64,000 bases of DNA from the NCBI RefSeq assembly GCF_000025865.1, contig NC_014002.1, positions 1,178,001 through 1,242,000 on the forward strand. Direction: 5' to 3'. The position numbers and the translations under genes are program-made. This stretch comes from Methanohalophilus mahii DSM 5219. GTDB lineage: Archaea; Halobacteriota; Methanosarcinia; Methanosarcinales; Methanosarcinaceae. Within the stretch, counting starts at the first letter, position 1, and each line of letters opens with the position of its first letter. The notes below the pieces were generated by a model that was given only the letters and a program-made list of their open reading frames with translations, had not been told where the DNA came from and searched no databases. Below, in pieces: positions 9,889 through 19,400 of this stretch.

Positions 9889-10890
9889 ATGAGTTACAAG
9901 ATTGGAATTATGGGTGCTACCGGTGCGGTAGGCAGAGAAATTATCGAAGTATTGAGTAACAGGGATTTTCCAGTAGAAGAATTGAGACTCTACGCATCAC
10001 AGAGAAGCGCCGGTAAGGTAATGGAGACTCCCTTCGGAGAAATTACCATCGAAAATGCAGACATGGTAGACTACTCGGAACTTGATATTGCCTTTTTCGC
10101 AATAAGCGGCTCGTGGAGCAAGGCAAATGCCAGAAAGGCAACGGATGCAGGATGCTACGTGATCGATAACAGCAGTGCGTACAGGTATGATGATAATGTG
10201 CCACTTGTGGTCCCGGAGATCAATGCCCATGCTATCGGGGATTCAAAGCTGATTGCAAATCCCAACTGCACAACCGCAATTGCGGCCATTCCGCTGTATG
10301 CCCTCCATAAAGAGTATGGTCTGAAGAAGGTCATCATCAGTACCTACCAGGCAACCAGCGGTGCAGGAGCCGCTGGAATGAATGAATTGATCAATGAGAC
10401 AAGGAATTATCTGGAGGGCAAGGAGGTCAAAAATGAGGCTTTCGTCCATCCCATTGTTTTCAATACGATCCCTCATATCGACAGTTTCCAGGAGAACGAT
10501 TACACCCGTGAGGAGATGAAGGTTGTCTGGGAAACCCACAAGATATTCGAAGAGCCGGACATCCCCATCAGCTGTACATGCGTGAGGATCCCGACCCTCA
10601 GGGTCCACGGGGAAAGCATTGTTATCGAAACTGAAAAACCAATTTCTCCGGCGTCTGCCAGGAAACTGCTGGCATCAGTTGAAGGTGTTGAATTGAAGGA
10701 CGACATCGAGAATAACGTGTACCCGATGCCCCTGACAGCCACCCAGAAATGCGATGTGGAGGTCGGCAGGATCAGGCAGAACATCGTGTTCGGTGACCAC
10801 GGGCTGGAATTCTTCATCTGTGGGGATCAGATCCTCAAGGGTGCCGCCCTGAATGCAGTACAGATCGCAGAAAAACTTGAGTTGAATTGA
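9889..10890 (+). CDS. asd: Aspartate-semialdehyde dehydrogenase
   Basis: 333-residue NADP-dependent enzyme that reduces aspartyl phosphate to aspartate-4-semialdehyde, the branch point to lysine, threonine, methionine and, in methanogens, other products. The N-terminal Rossmann motif GATGAVGREI is at about residues 8-17. The catalytic Cys is in NPNCTT at about residue 128, with the substrate-binding segment TYQATSGAGAAGMNEL after it. Two ATGs (9883 and 9889) are in frame; GGAAG at 9878-9882 is well spaced only for 9889. The lysine genes dapA and dapB lie about 48 kb away in the same window. A tandem GAGTTGA repetition surrounds the stop codon. Confidence 0.95.
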   Translation: MSYKIGIMGATGAVGREIIEVLSNRDFPVEELRLYASQRSAGKVMETPFGEITIENADMVDYSELDIAFFAISGSWSKANARKATDAGCYVIDNSSAYRYDDNVPLVVPEINAHAIGDSKLIANPNCTTAIAAIPLYALHKEYGLKKVIISTYQATSGAGAAGMNELINETRNYLEGKEVKNEAFVHPIVFNTIPHIDSFQENDYTREEMKVVWETHKIFEEPDIPISCTCVRIPTLRVHGESIVIETEKPISPASARKLLASVEGVELKDDIENNVYPMPLTATQKCDVEVGRIRQNIVFGDHGLEFFICGDQILKGAALNAVQIAEKLELN

Positions 10891-10913
10891 GTTGAGTTGA
10901 ATATAAAAATAGA

Positions 10914-10956
10914 GGGAGATCCTGTGAGTTAAGGATATCCCCATCAGTTCTTTTTT
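10914..10956 (+). terminator. Terminator after asd
   Basis: GGGAGATCCT (10914-10923) pairs with AGGATATCCC (10932-10941), 9 of 10 positions, around an 8-nt loop. A T-rich run at about 10948-10956 follows. Confidence 0.7.
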
Positions 10957-10996
10957 CTGTCTTCAATTCTCCTTCATTAAACAGAAATAAAGGGGA

Positions 10997-11016
10997 GAAA
11001 ACACCCCTAAGGTGCT
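10997..11016 (-). terminator. Hairpin terminator of the first CobN-like gene
   Basis: On the minus strand AGCACC, loop TTAG, GGGTGTTTT follows the stop codon closely. The same design follows all three paralogs. The T-run here is the shortest of the three. Confidence 0.5.
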
Positions 11017-11022
11017 CACAAC

Positions 11023-14000
11023 TTACATCTGTCTTCTCCTGAAACCAATATACATAGCACCTACTGCTGCAAGCACCAGTACGGTTCCAACAATGTCAGC
11101 ACCCGAGAATGATGAGCCACCGGAATTGTCATTTCGCGGGTTTTCCTTGGTCATCTCATAGCCCTCCACGTAATCACTGCTGGATTCTGCTGACTCGGAT
11201 GTTGGTTGTTGTGTAGATTCACCGTAACCCCCATCCGAAGTACTGGTGGTCTGGTTTGAGGCTGAACCGGTGGTTGAAGTGTTCACTATCTGTGCACTGC
11301 CCACACCACCACTGCTGAAGGAGGTTGAAGAAGTAGACGACTTTTCGGATGATCCGATTGCAGCTTCCAACTGTTCCTTGTATTTGTCCATCGTTTCCTG
11401 ATCTACAACATCAGCACCTGGGACAGACATTATTCCATCTACATAATCGTCCAGCAAAGGGTTTCCGCAGGTATGATGACAACATGCAGCACCATTTTCA
11501 GCAACTGATTCTACATATTCACTAACAAGGGTTTCCTTTACTTCATCGGATGGTTCCCAGTAACCTTTTCTTATGGCTTCAATCATTCTTCCGGAGATCG
11601 ACTGATAAGCTTCTGCATTATTAGCATCGAACCACTCATTCATATCTTCATTTACATATAACTCATAGGTCTCCTGCCATACACTATCATCCACAAGTTC
11701 AGGATTGGAAACTTCCCATCCCCACAGGTTGTCCACAAACTCGGCCATCATGCGTCCTCCGGAATAGCCGGATTCCTGCATGCCATCCATCCATTTAGGA
11801 TTCCAGTAACGTGAACGCAGGTTTTTCATCAGGTATTCCTGCATACCCGCCATGGTGGCTGCATCCGGATCACGGGTGTCGGAGACGTACATCTCAGGAG
11901 TAGTACCCGAAACATACCGTGTTGCAAGATTCAATGCACCGAAGTACTGGAAGAAGTCATCATTGTCCAACGTATCATAAAGATTGGATGAATCCGAGTG
12001 GATTGAAGCATCCACATTACGCAGGTTTGATGTGAGCAACTCAGAACTTTTGAAGCCCCAGAGATCGTTTCCGTATACATATCCCATTTTCTCAAGGTAT
12101 ATTTCAGCAATCTCACCTTCATCATTCCAGGAACCGCTTGCGCCAATTGCATTACCAGTTCCGATCTCATAGGTGCCATCCATTACGGCAAAGCATCGCA
12201 TGTTAGCAAGTTGACGTGCAAGCTCATCTGCTTCCTCCTCAGTCATTTCCTTTGAAAACTGTGCATATAGTTCATCATAGATGGCAGATGTACTCTCATT
12301 CACATAGTTTGAATAATTTCCTGCAGGTGCTTCATTTGCCATTGCAACAGCATGGTCAAGCATCTTGATCTTGCCAGGGAAAGCGTCACGCATACCCGCA
12401 GTAGCATAGACAATATCAATTCTGGGTCTTCCCGGATAGTCACCATAGGAAGGCTGAAGTTCTTCTTCAGGTATCACTTCAAACTTACTCAGGTCAATTC
12501 TGCCGTTGGCGTCCCATCCCGGTTTTATACCAAGTAAGTAGAGGGCTTCTGCTTCCAGGGTGCCATGATCCCTTATGAATTCCACACCAAAACGCGAGAA
12601 GGACACTTTACGCGGATATTCACCATGTTTGTCATGATAATCCGTGAGCATCTGTTCTGCAAGGTATTTACCCAATCTCCATGTTGCTTCGGAAGGATAT
12701 AACTGCGGATCCACTCCATAGAAATTCCTGCCTGTAGGCACTGCAGAAGGATTCATCACCGGATCTGTACCTGGCCCGGGTTCAACATAACCAGCCGAAA
12801 GTGCAGACATAACCCTGTCCATCTCAGCTGCCGATCCAATTAGCCTGTCCCTGTAGACAATACCCCTTTCCAGATCACTGGAAACTGAAGCATTTATCGC
12901 ATTGTATACACGCATCTGGGAATCATTCACACTGGTACCATTAGTTACCACTTCCCAGACCAGTTGATTTACCTTAGTATCATTTGAAGGAATGCCAAGA
13001 GGATATTCACTTTCTGGATAGAAGGCTGCACTTACGTTTTCTTCAAACTTGTTACCCATCATGGCCCGAACCATACAGGAAAGTTCATCCTTTTCTGGAT
13101 CAGTCATGTTGGTAGATGGTACCTCTCCCAAAACATGCATGCCATAAGGGATGTTTTCTCCCTCTACTTCTTCCACATATTCATGGAGTACATTCTTGAT
13201 GAAATCCCCAAATTCAGTGGTATTATAATTGTAAAGTTCAGTGACATTCAGTCCCAAATCCACACTCAGGTTCAGATCAACTATTTCATCAATTATATCA
13301 ACCTGATAAGCCTGTTTTGTCTGTTCACTCATTTCCGGTCCATAGTATGCCTGCATGAGCTGGGATAGGTTGGCAATTTCACCATAACTACCGGACCTAA
13401 CAAGGGTAGGTGTCAGGTGGTCGATGATCAGTGCATTGCCCCTGTATTCCGCTGTAAGGCCTTCCCCGACATTAGCAACTATATATGGGTAAATATTGGG
13501 TAAGTCCTGCAACAATATGGGTGCCCATTCTTCAGTCCTGTTGAGACCATATGTCTGCCCTGGCAGCCATTCATGAGTACCGTGTGTTCCGAAATGAATT
13601 ATGGCATCAGGATTCCACTCTTTGTTAAGCCAGAAGTAAAATCCAATATACTGATGGGGCGGTGGTACAAGTGCACTATGATACAGGGTATCATCATTCT
13701 GCATCATTCCACGTGCAGGCTGCGGCATGAGCCAGACATTATCATATTGTACCGCCGGTATAACCAGATATTTGCCGGTCTCATTTTCCCATATCATCAG
13801 GGATTTATTCTGTGGTAAATCTTCTTCCCATGGAGCGCCCCATTCTTCTATCACCTGATTCTGAAGATTTTCAGGAACTTCCTGTTCAAACCATTCATGA
13901 TAGGTTTCCATAGGAATTAACTGCAGTCCCCATTCAGTCCTGTTTTCAACCATCTCATTCATTACTCCGGGTGCCCAGGAACCGGCGTTTATTCCCTGGG

Positions 14001-16290
14001 ATTGTAATTGTTCAAGCAGGACTGAATTATTTTCAGGGATATTAGAAACCGTATAATTATTGGAATCCATTCTTTCAAGCAAAAGTCTCATGCTTGTTAT
14101 GGTATCAAGGTAACTGGCCCCGATATTATCCTTACCTGAAGGATAATTATAGTAAATCACAGCAACTTTCTTGTCCTTATTTTCCTTAAGTTTTAGATTA
14201 GCCCATTTAATGGAACGATTGCTAATCCAGTCAATCTGGGAATCAAGGGGAATATACCGGGTACTCTCACTATCCGGATCATATACAGCATTACCTATCA
14301 ATATGTATTCGAATATCCCATCCACGTTGGGTGCAATGGTCTTATACACCATCTGGGAATTGGGAATACCCCTGTTGGCATCCGCAGGATCAGGATTTGT
14401 GGGAACATCGGCAACTATACCCCGCAGCACTGACACATTAAGGGCTTTAAGTTCCTCAATTCCTTTTTCATTGTCCCAATAATTCAACCTGAAACTTTTT
14501 AGAGATATTACAGATTGAACAAGCGGTGTACCGTTCTCATTACAGTAATATTCGGTAATATTATTGAAGGTATCAAAACCAACCAGCACATTGCAATCCT
14601 TGTTTTCAATATCCTCTATCAGGGCATTTACAACATCCAGTTGTTCCTTTGTGATATCCGATCTATGGAACCACATTCCTATAGTGGGCTTTTCAGGATC
14701 ATAACTATGATTGTCTGCAGAAACATTGGAATACCATTGAATATATTCCTCGGTTGTCTCAAAGAAACGTTTCTCTGAACCAGGATGATAGAGACCTACC
14801 TCAGGGATAATATCACTTTCACCCGAAATTTGCCACCCCTCGGTCAGGAAATTCATTTTTCCATATTCCTTTGAAGAATAGATCAAAAGGTTTTCAGCAT
14901 TAATCCTGCCAGAAGAACTTTCACCCATATTAGCATAATACAGAGCAATCGTATCATTTTCCGACCCATTGGATACATAATCAAAAAAGGCAGGGGCGTT
15001 TCCTGAGTTTATGTCAAGCAGGGAAGAGCCGTTGTCATGTGCCTTAAGGAAAGTGCTGTTAAATTCACTGTCATAACCTATCATGTCACAGAAGATGACA
15101 TCCTGTGTGGAAAGAAAAAAAGAATCAGAAGCATTGTGAAGTTCATCACTCATACCACTCCAGTCAGGTTTATAGGAAGGTATATATGTGAAATTTATGA
15201 ATTCTGCATAGGGATTGGTAAGACTTGCCTGCTCAATGGGTTCATTATGAGTGTAATAGACATAAGTGAAGTTCAGCTGTGGCCACTCATCTGTAATTTC
15301 CGGATGATTACCATAGTTCCTTGAGAGGTGAAGCAAGAAGTTCTCAGCGCTCTTCAATCCGTTTCCTGAAGATTCCATATTGTTATAATAGTTACATATA
15401 GGATCATTGACAGAACCATTTGAGACATAATCAAAATATGCAGGTGTTAAACTAGATTTTACATCAAGCAAAGATGTACCATTTTTATGTGGTCCGTAAA
15501 AAGTATTGTTAAAGTCCTCATCATACATAATCATGTCACAGAATATAACATCCTGAGTAGATAGAAAACCTGAGTCAGAAGCATTGCTAAGTTCATTACT
15601 CATTCCGCTATAATCAGATAGATAAGAGGGAATATAAGTAAAGTTTATAAATTCAGCATAAGAGTTGGTTCTGCTTGCTTTGGAAAGTGGGGTGCTCGAA
15701 GAATCAGCTATATAAGTAATATTGATCATGGGCCAACTGTCAGTGACCTCAGGATGGTTGCCATAATCCCTTGAAAGATGTATCAACAGGTTTTCAGCAC
15801 TTTTCCTTCCTGAATATGAGGAACTATCCATATTATTAAAATATGTGCATATTTTATCTTCTGCCCACATTTCTTCTGTCCCATCAGGTTTGTAATCAAA
15901 GTAAGAAGGAATACTGGATGACCTAATAGCTAGTAAAGAGGTTCCATTCATGTGAGCTGCATATAATGTATCATTTAAAGGTTCCCAGCTAGGTTCCCAC
16001 AACATATCACAGAAAATGACATCCTGAGTCAGCAGAAACTCGTTTAAACCGTTGGTTGAAGCATTTTGAATCTCATCGCTTACCTCCCATTCGTCATATG
16101 CAGGCACGAAAGTATAATTTATCTGGTCAGAATAAGGATTTTCCAAAGAAGCATTTCTCAAAATCGATTTTTGATCTTCAAGACCTATATATGTGATATT
16201 AATCTGTTCATCTGCCGATACCGCCGGCATTGCAACTGCCAGCATAATCAATATGCTTAAAACTAATAGACTCATCTTTGTATGTTGCAT
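11023..16290 (-). CDS. Surface-anchored CobN/BchH-type chelatase-like protein, paralog 1
   Basis: 1755 residues. A Sec signal peptide (MQHTKMSLLVLS... cut after AVSA, about residue 26) is followed by three divergent copies of a module of about 145 residues (roughly 27-460; each reads TYI, then TQDVIFCDM, then FDY, then a Met of NNM, then AENLL). A full CobN/BchH-like region then runs from about 480 to 1650. Visible CobN marks are GKDNIGASYLDT, HFGTHGTHEWLPG at about 897, GEGLTAEYRGNALIIDHLTP and the Cys-rich CCHHTCGNP at about 1603. A Ser/Thr/Gly stalk and a terminal helix ending in RRRQM anchor it. Many N-x-S/T sequons support an extracellular, glycosylated chain. CobN proteins insert cobalt into tetrapyrroles in the cytoplasm with ATP; an exported form must act differently, so substrate and activity are unknown. 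The start at 16290 is set by GAGGCGAT just upstream. Confidence 0.85.
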   Translation of the reverse strand: MQHTKMSLLVLSILIMLAVAMPAVSADEQINITYIGLEDQKSILRNASLENPYSDQINYTFVPAYDEWEVSDEIQNASTNGLNEFLLTQDVIFCDMLWEPSWEPLNDTLYAAHMNGTSLLAIRSSSIPSYFDYKPDGTEEMWAEDKICTYFNNMDSSSYSGRKSAENLLIHLSRDYGNHPEVTDSWPMINITYIADSSSTPLSKASRTNSYAEFINFTYIPSYLSDYSGMSNELSNASDSGFLSTQDVIFCDMIMYDEDFNNTFYGPHKNGTSLLDVKSSLTPAYFDYVSNGSVNDPICNYYNNMESSGNGLKSAENFLLHLSRNYGNHPEITDEWPQLNFTYVYYTHNEPIEQASLTNPYAEFINFTYIPSYKPDWSGMSDELHNASDSFFLSTQDVIFCDMIGYDSEFNSTFLKAHDNGSSLLDINSGNAPAFFDYVSNGSENDTIALYYANMGESSSGRINAENLLIYSSKEYGKMNFLTEGWQISGESDIIPEVGLYHPGSEKRFFETTEEYIQWYSNVSADNHSYDPEKPTIGMWFHRSDITKEQLDVVNALIEDIENKDCNVLVGFDTFNNITEYYCNENGTPLVQSVISLKSFRLNYWDNEKGIEELKALNVSVLRGIVADVPTNPDPADANRGIPNSQMVYKTIAPNVDGIFEYILIGNAVYDPDSESTRYIPLDSQIDWISNRSIKWANLKLKENKDKKVAVIYYNYPSGKDNIGASYLDTITSMRLLLERMDSNNYTVSNIPENNSVLLEQLQSQGINAGSWAPGVMNEMVENRTEWGLQLIPMETYHEWFEQEVPENLQNQVIEEWGAPWEEDLPQNKSLMIWENETGKYLVIPAVQYDNVWLMPQPARGMMQNDDTLYHSALVPPPHQYIGFYFWLNKEWNPDAIIHFGTHGTHEWLPGQTYGLNRTEEWAPILLQDLPNIYPYIVANVGEGLTAEYRGNALIIDHLTPTLVRSGSYGEIANLSQLMQAYYGPEMSEQTKQAYQVDIIDEIVDLNLSVDLGLNVTELYNYNTTEFGDFIKNVLHEYVEEVEGENIPYGMHVLGEVPSTNMTDPEKDELSCMVRAMMGNKFEENVSAAFYPESEYPLGIPSNDTKVNQLVWEVVTNGTSVNDSQMRVYNAINASVSSDLERGIVYRDRLIGSAAEMDRVMSALSAGYVEPGPGTDPVMNPSAVPTGRNFYGVDPQLYPSEATWRLGKYLAEQMLTDYHDKHGEYPRKVSFSRFGVEFIRDHGTLEAEALYLLGIKPGWDANGRIDLSKFEVIPEEELQPSYGDYPGRPRIDIVYATAGMRDAFPGKIKMLDHAVAMANEAPAGNYSNYVNESTSAIYDELYAQFSKEMTEEEADELARQLANMRCFAVMDGTYEIGTGNAIGASGSWNDEGEIAEIYLEKMGYVYGNDLWGFKSSELLTSNLRNVDASIHSDSSNLYDTLDNDDFFQYFGALNLATRYVSGTTPEMYVSDTRDPDAATMAGMQEYLMKNLRSRYWNPKWMDGMQESGYSGGRMMAEFVDNLWGWEVSNPELVDDSVWQETYELYVNEDMNEWFDANNAEAYQSISGRMIEAIRKGYWEPSDEVKETLVSEYVESVAENGAACCHHTCGNPLLDDYVDGIMSVPGADVVDQETMDKYKEQLEAAIGSSEKSSTSSTSFSSGGVGSAQIVNTSTTGSASNQTTSTSDGGYGESTQQPTSESAESSSDYVEGYEMTKENPRNDNSGGSSFSGADIVGTVLVLAAVGAMYIGFRRRQM

Positions 16291-16311
16291 ATTATCGCCT
16301 CGATAGTATGC

Positions 16312-16351
16312 CACATCCCGGGTCCCTGTTTGGTAGCAGAACCGGGATGTG
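16312..16351 (-). promoter_or_regulatory. 10-bp inverted repeat in front of CobN-like paralog 1
   Basis: CACATCCCGG (16312-16321) and CCGGGATGTG (16342-16351) are perfect complements with 20 bases between. The element lies 21 bases upstream of the start codon. The same arms stand in front of the other two paralogs. It could be a leader RNA hairpin or a DNA operator near the transcription start. Confidence 0.6.
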
Positions 16352-16423
16352 TACATTTACTTTATTATAATAAATTTAATTTGTTCTTCGATTCATAGCA
16401 TATTCCATATTTATGAAATAAAG

Positions 16424-16446
16424 AAAAAAACACCCAAAGGGGTGCT
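16424..16446 (-). terminator. Hairpin terminator of the second CobN-like gene
   Basis: On the minus strand AGCACCC, loop CTTT, GGGTG, then a run of seven T follows the stop codon. Confidence 0.7.
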
Positions 16447-16452
16447 CATCAC

Positions 16453-19400
16453 TTACATCTGTCTCCTTCTGAAACCAATATACATGGCACCTACTGCTGC
16501 AAGTACCAGCACGGTTCCCACAATATCAGCACCTGAGAAGGATGAACCACCGGAGTTATCGTTCCTTGGGTTTTCCTTTGTCATTTCATAACCTTCCACG
16601 TAATCACTGCTGGATTCTGTGGAATCGGGTGTTGGATCTTGTGCGGATTCACTATACCCACCATCAGAACTGGAAGTTGTCTGATTAGAAGCAGTGCCTG
16701 TACTTGAAGTGTTCACTATCTGTGCACTGCCCACACCACCACTGCTGAAGGAGGTTGAAGAAGTAGACGATGATTCAGAAGATGTGGTAGCCTCATCCAT
16801 TATCTCTCTGTATTTTTGAGCTGTTTCCTCATCAACGACCCCGGGCATTGAGAGATAACCATCAACATAATCCTGCAGAGCCGGATTTCCACAGGTATGA
16901 TGACAGCAAGTAACATCTCCTGTTTCGGCGATTGATTCCACAAATTCACTAACAAGGGATTTTAATTGTTCATCAGATGCATCCCATCCATTTTTACGGG
17001 CTGTTTCCAGCATCCTGGCATTCATAGACTGGTATTCATATGGATTTGTCTCTTTTATCCATTCACGGTTTTCACCTGTGAAATATGCGTCATACACATC
17101 ATTCCAGACATGATCCGCAATAAGATCGGGATGCAGAGCCTCCCATCCCCAGAGATTCTCAATAAAATTACCCATTTTACCTGCACCCTCAAAGCCATGC
17201 TGTTGCATACCTTCAAACCAGGTTGGGTTCAAATATCTTGTTACTATCTCCCTGGAAAGATAGGTGCTTAGAGTCTCTATCTTTTCAGCATCTGGGTTTT
17301 GCAGATTCATTACGTATGTTTCCGGTGCCATGCCGGAAGCTTCACTGACCACCAGATTCAAACCGCCGAAATACTGGAAGAAATCGTCCGTGTCCATTGC
17401 ACCATAGGTGTTAGAACTACGGCTGTGGACAATCGCCCCGACATCTTCCAGATTGTCATTAAATACATCTTTATTGTCGATTGAATCATCCGCTACATCC
17501 CACTGGCTGGCAATTTCCTCCATACTTTCTCCCCAGACATACTCACCATAAGCATTGCTCATCCTGTCCATGTAGAGGTCAGCAAGTTCTGTGTTGTTTT
17601 CCCAGGTATCACTGGCCGAAACAGCATTGGACATACCCGTTCCGTAAGAACCATCTGCAGGGCCAAATATCCTGAGCAAAGCAATGTTCATTGAGGCAGT
17701 TTCGTTCTGCAATGTAGCATTTAAACCATCATAGATATTGTTGGTGTTCTCTCTCACGTAGTTAGTGTTGTCCGCCGAATCATAGGAAATGTATTCAGCT
17801 GCAGGTCGCTCTTCATCCTTAGTACCATCATAGCCGTTATCCGGTGCGTTGTAGGCGAGATATACCGCCTTGTCTATCAGTTCCACCTTGTGAGGGAAAC
17901 TGTCTCTGTAAAGCCCTGATATCTGGACAAGCACATCTATACGTGGACGATCCAATTCAGAAGATGGAATGAGTTCTACATCCTCCACCTTATCACCACT
18001 GCCCCATACAGGCCTGACACCCAGAAGATAAAGAATTTCTGCTTCCATCACACCCTCATGACGAGTAGATTCTCCGGCCCATAGAATGAATGCTGCTTTA
18101 CTGGGATAAGCATCATCTCCGTGTTTTTCTTGATAAGCATCCATCGTTTCATTGGCCATCTTCTTTCCGAGCTCCCAAGACTGTTTTGTCGGAATTAGCT
18201 GTTCATCAAAAGCATAGAAATTCCGACCGGAAGGTAAAGCATCAGAACGTTGTATTGGGTCTCCACCCAAATTGGGTTCAACATACTTGCCATCCATAGC
18301 CTTGAGTAACTGTTGAAGCTCGTCTTCAGTTAAAGATAATTTATCAGAATATTCGGTTGCTTTGGACAGGTAATTGTCCATTGTATCAGAGTTATTGCCT
18401 TCTCCCAAAATCTGCAATTGGGCGTCAGTTGAAGATGTATTCTGATTCAGAACAAGATCCAGAAGTAAAACCGGAGCTTTTTCTGAAGTATTGTATTGTG
18501 CAACTTCATCTTTGAAATCCTTACCTAACATGGAACAAACCATTTCACTTAGTTGTTCTCCTTTTGGAGCCTTGCCTAATATATGCAAACCATAAGGCAT
18601 TGAAGTTGTTCTCAATTCTCTGAGCACATCATCAAGTTCATCCAGAAAATGATCTCGTAAATCTTCATCTTCTGCCTCTGCATATGTCATGTTTATTCGT
18701 TCATCAAGATGTAACTCATAAGTCAGATTCACGATTTCTTCAAAACGTGTTTCCTGTGTATCTGGATCCGAGTCAAGTGCATGGTATTGTGAGATTTTTT
18801 CATTCAAATCTGTATAGTTACCATAACTCCCAGACATTACAACAGGCGGTATCAGATGGTCTATTACAACTGCACTACCCCTGCGTTTGGCTTGCATACC
18901 TTCTCCCATTCCATCCATTACATAAGGATAGACAACCGGGATATCACCGACCATAAGAGCCGGCCATTCTTCGCTGAAAAGACCGAACTCCTTACCCGGC
19001 AACCATTCAACCGTGCCATGTCTGCCCATATTAACCATTACATCGGCATCAAAATCATTCTGCAACCAAAGGTAGAAAGCAATGTACTGATGATGGGGCG
19101 GAAGATCAGCATCATGATAAAGGGCATCAAGATCATCAAACCATCCACGTGTGGGTTGTGGGGCAAGAATTACATTGTCACTTATCTCTATTTTGGGAAT
19201 TACCACGAATCGGTCACCTGAATCATCTTCATAGACCATTATTTCACCGGGAGCTTCACCCCATCTATCCGTTACTTCCTTTCTTCGTTCTTCAGGAAGA
19301 GTGTCAAACCATTTTCTGTAGGTATGCTCGGGAATTAGTTCCACCTTGTTAGTTTCCACAAGATCTTCCAGTTCGCCGGGTGCCCATGTACCTATATTCG

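Noticed and set aside
16312-16351. Cobalamin riboswitch before the CobN-like genes
   Set aside because: The leader is too short and lacks the conserved B12-box and core sequences; only a simple inverted repeat is present.
16291-16356. N-terminal extensions of the CobN-like proteins reading through the leader inverted repeat
   Set aside because: The extension would translate the hairpin and bury the signal peptide. GAGGCGAT before the inner ATG fits the true start in all three genes.
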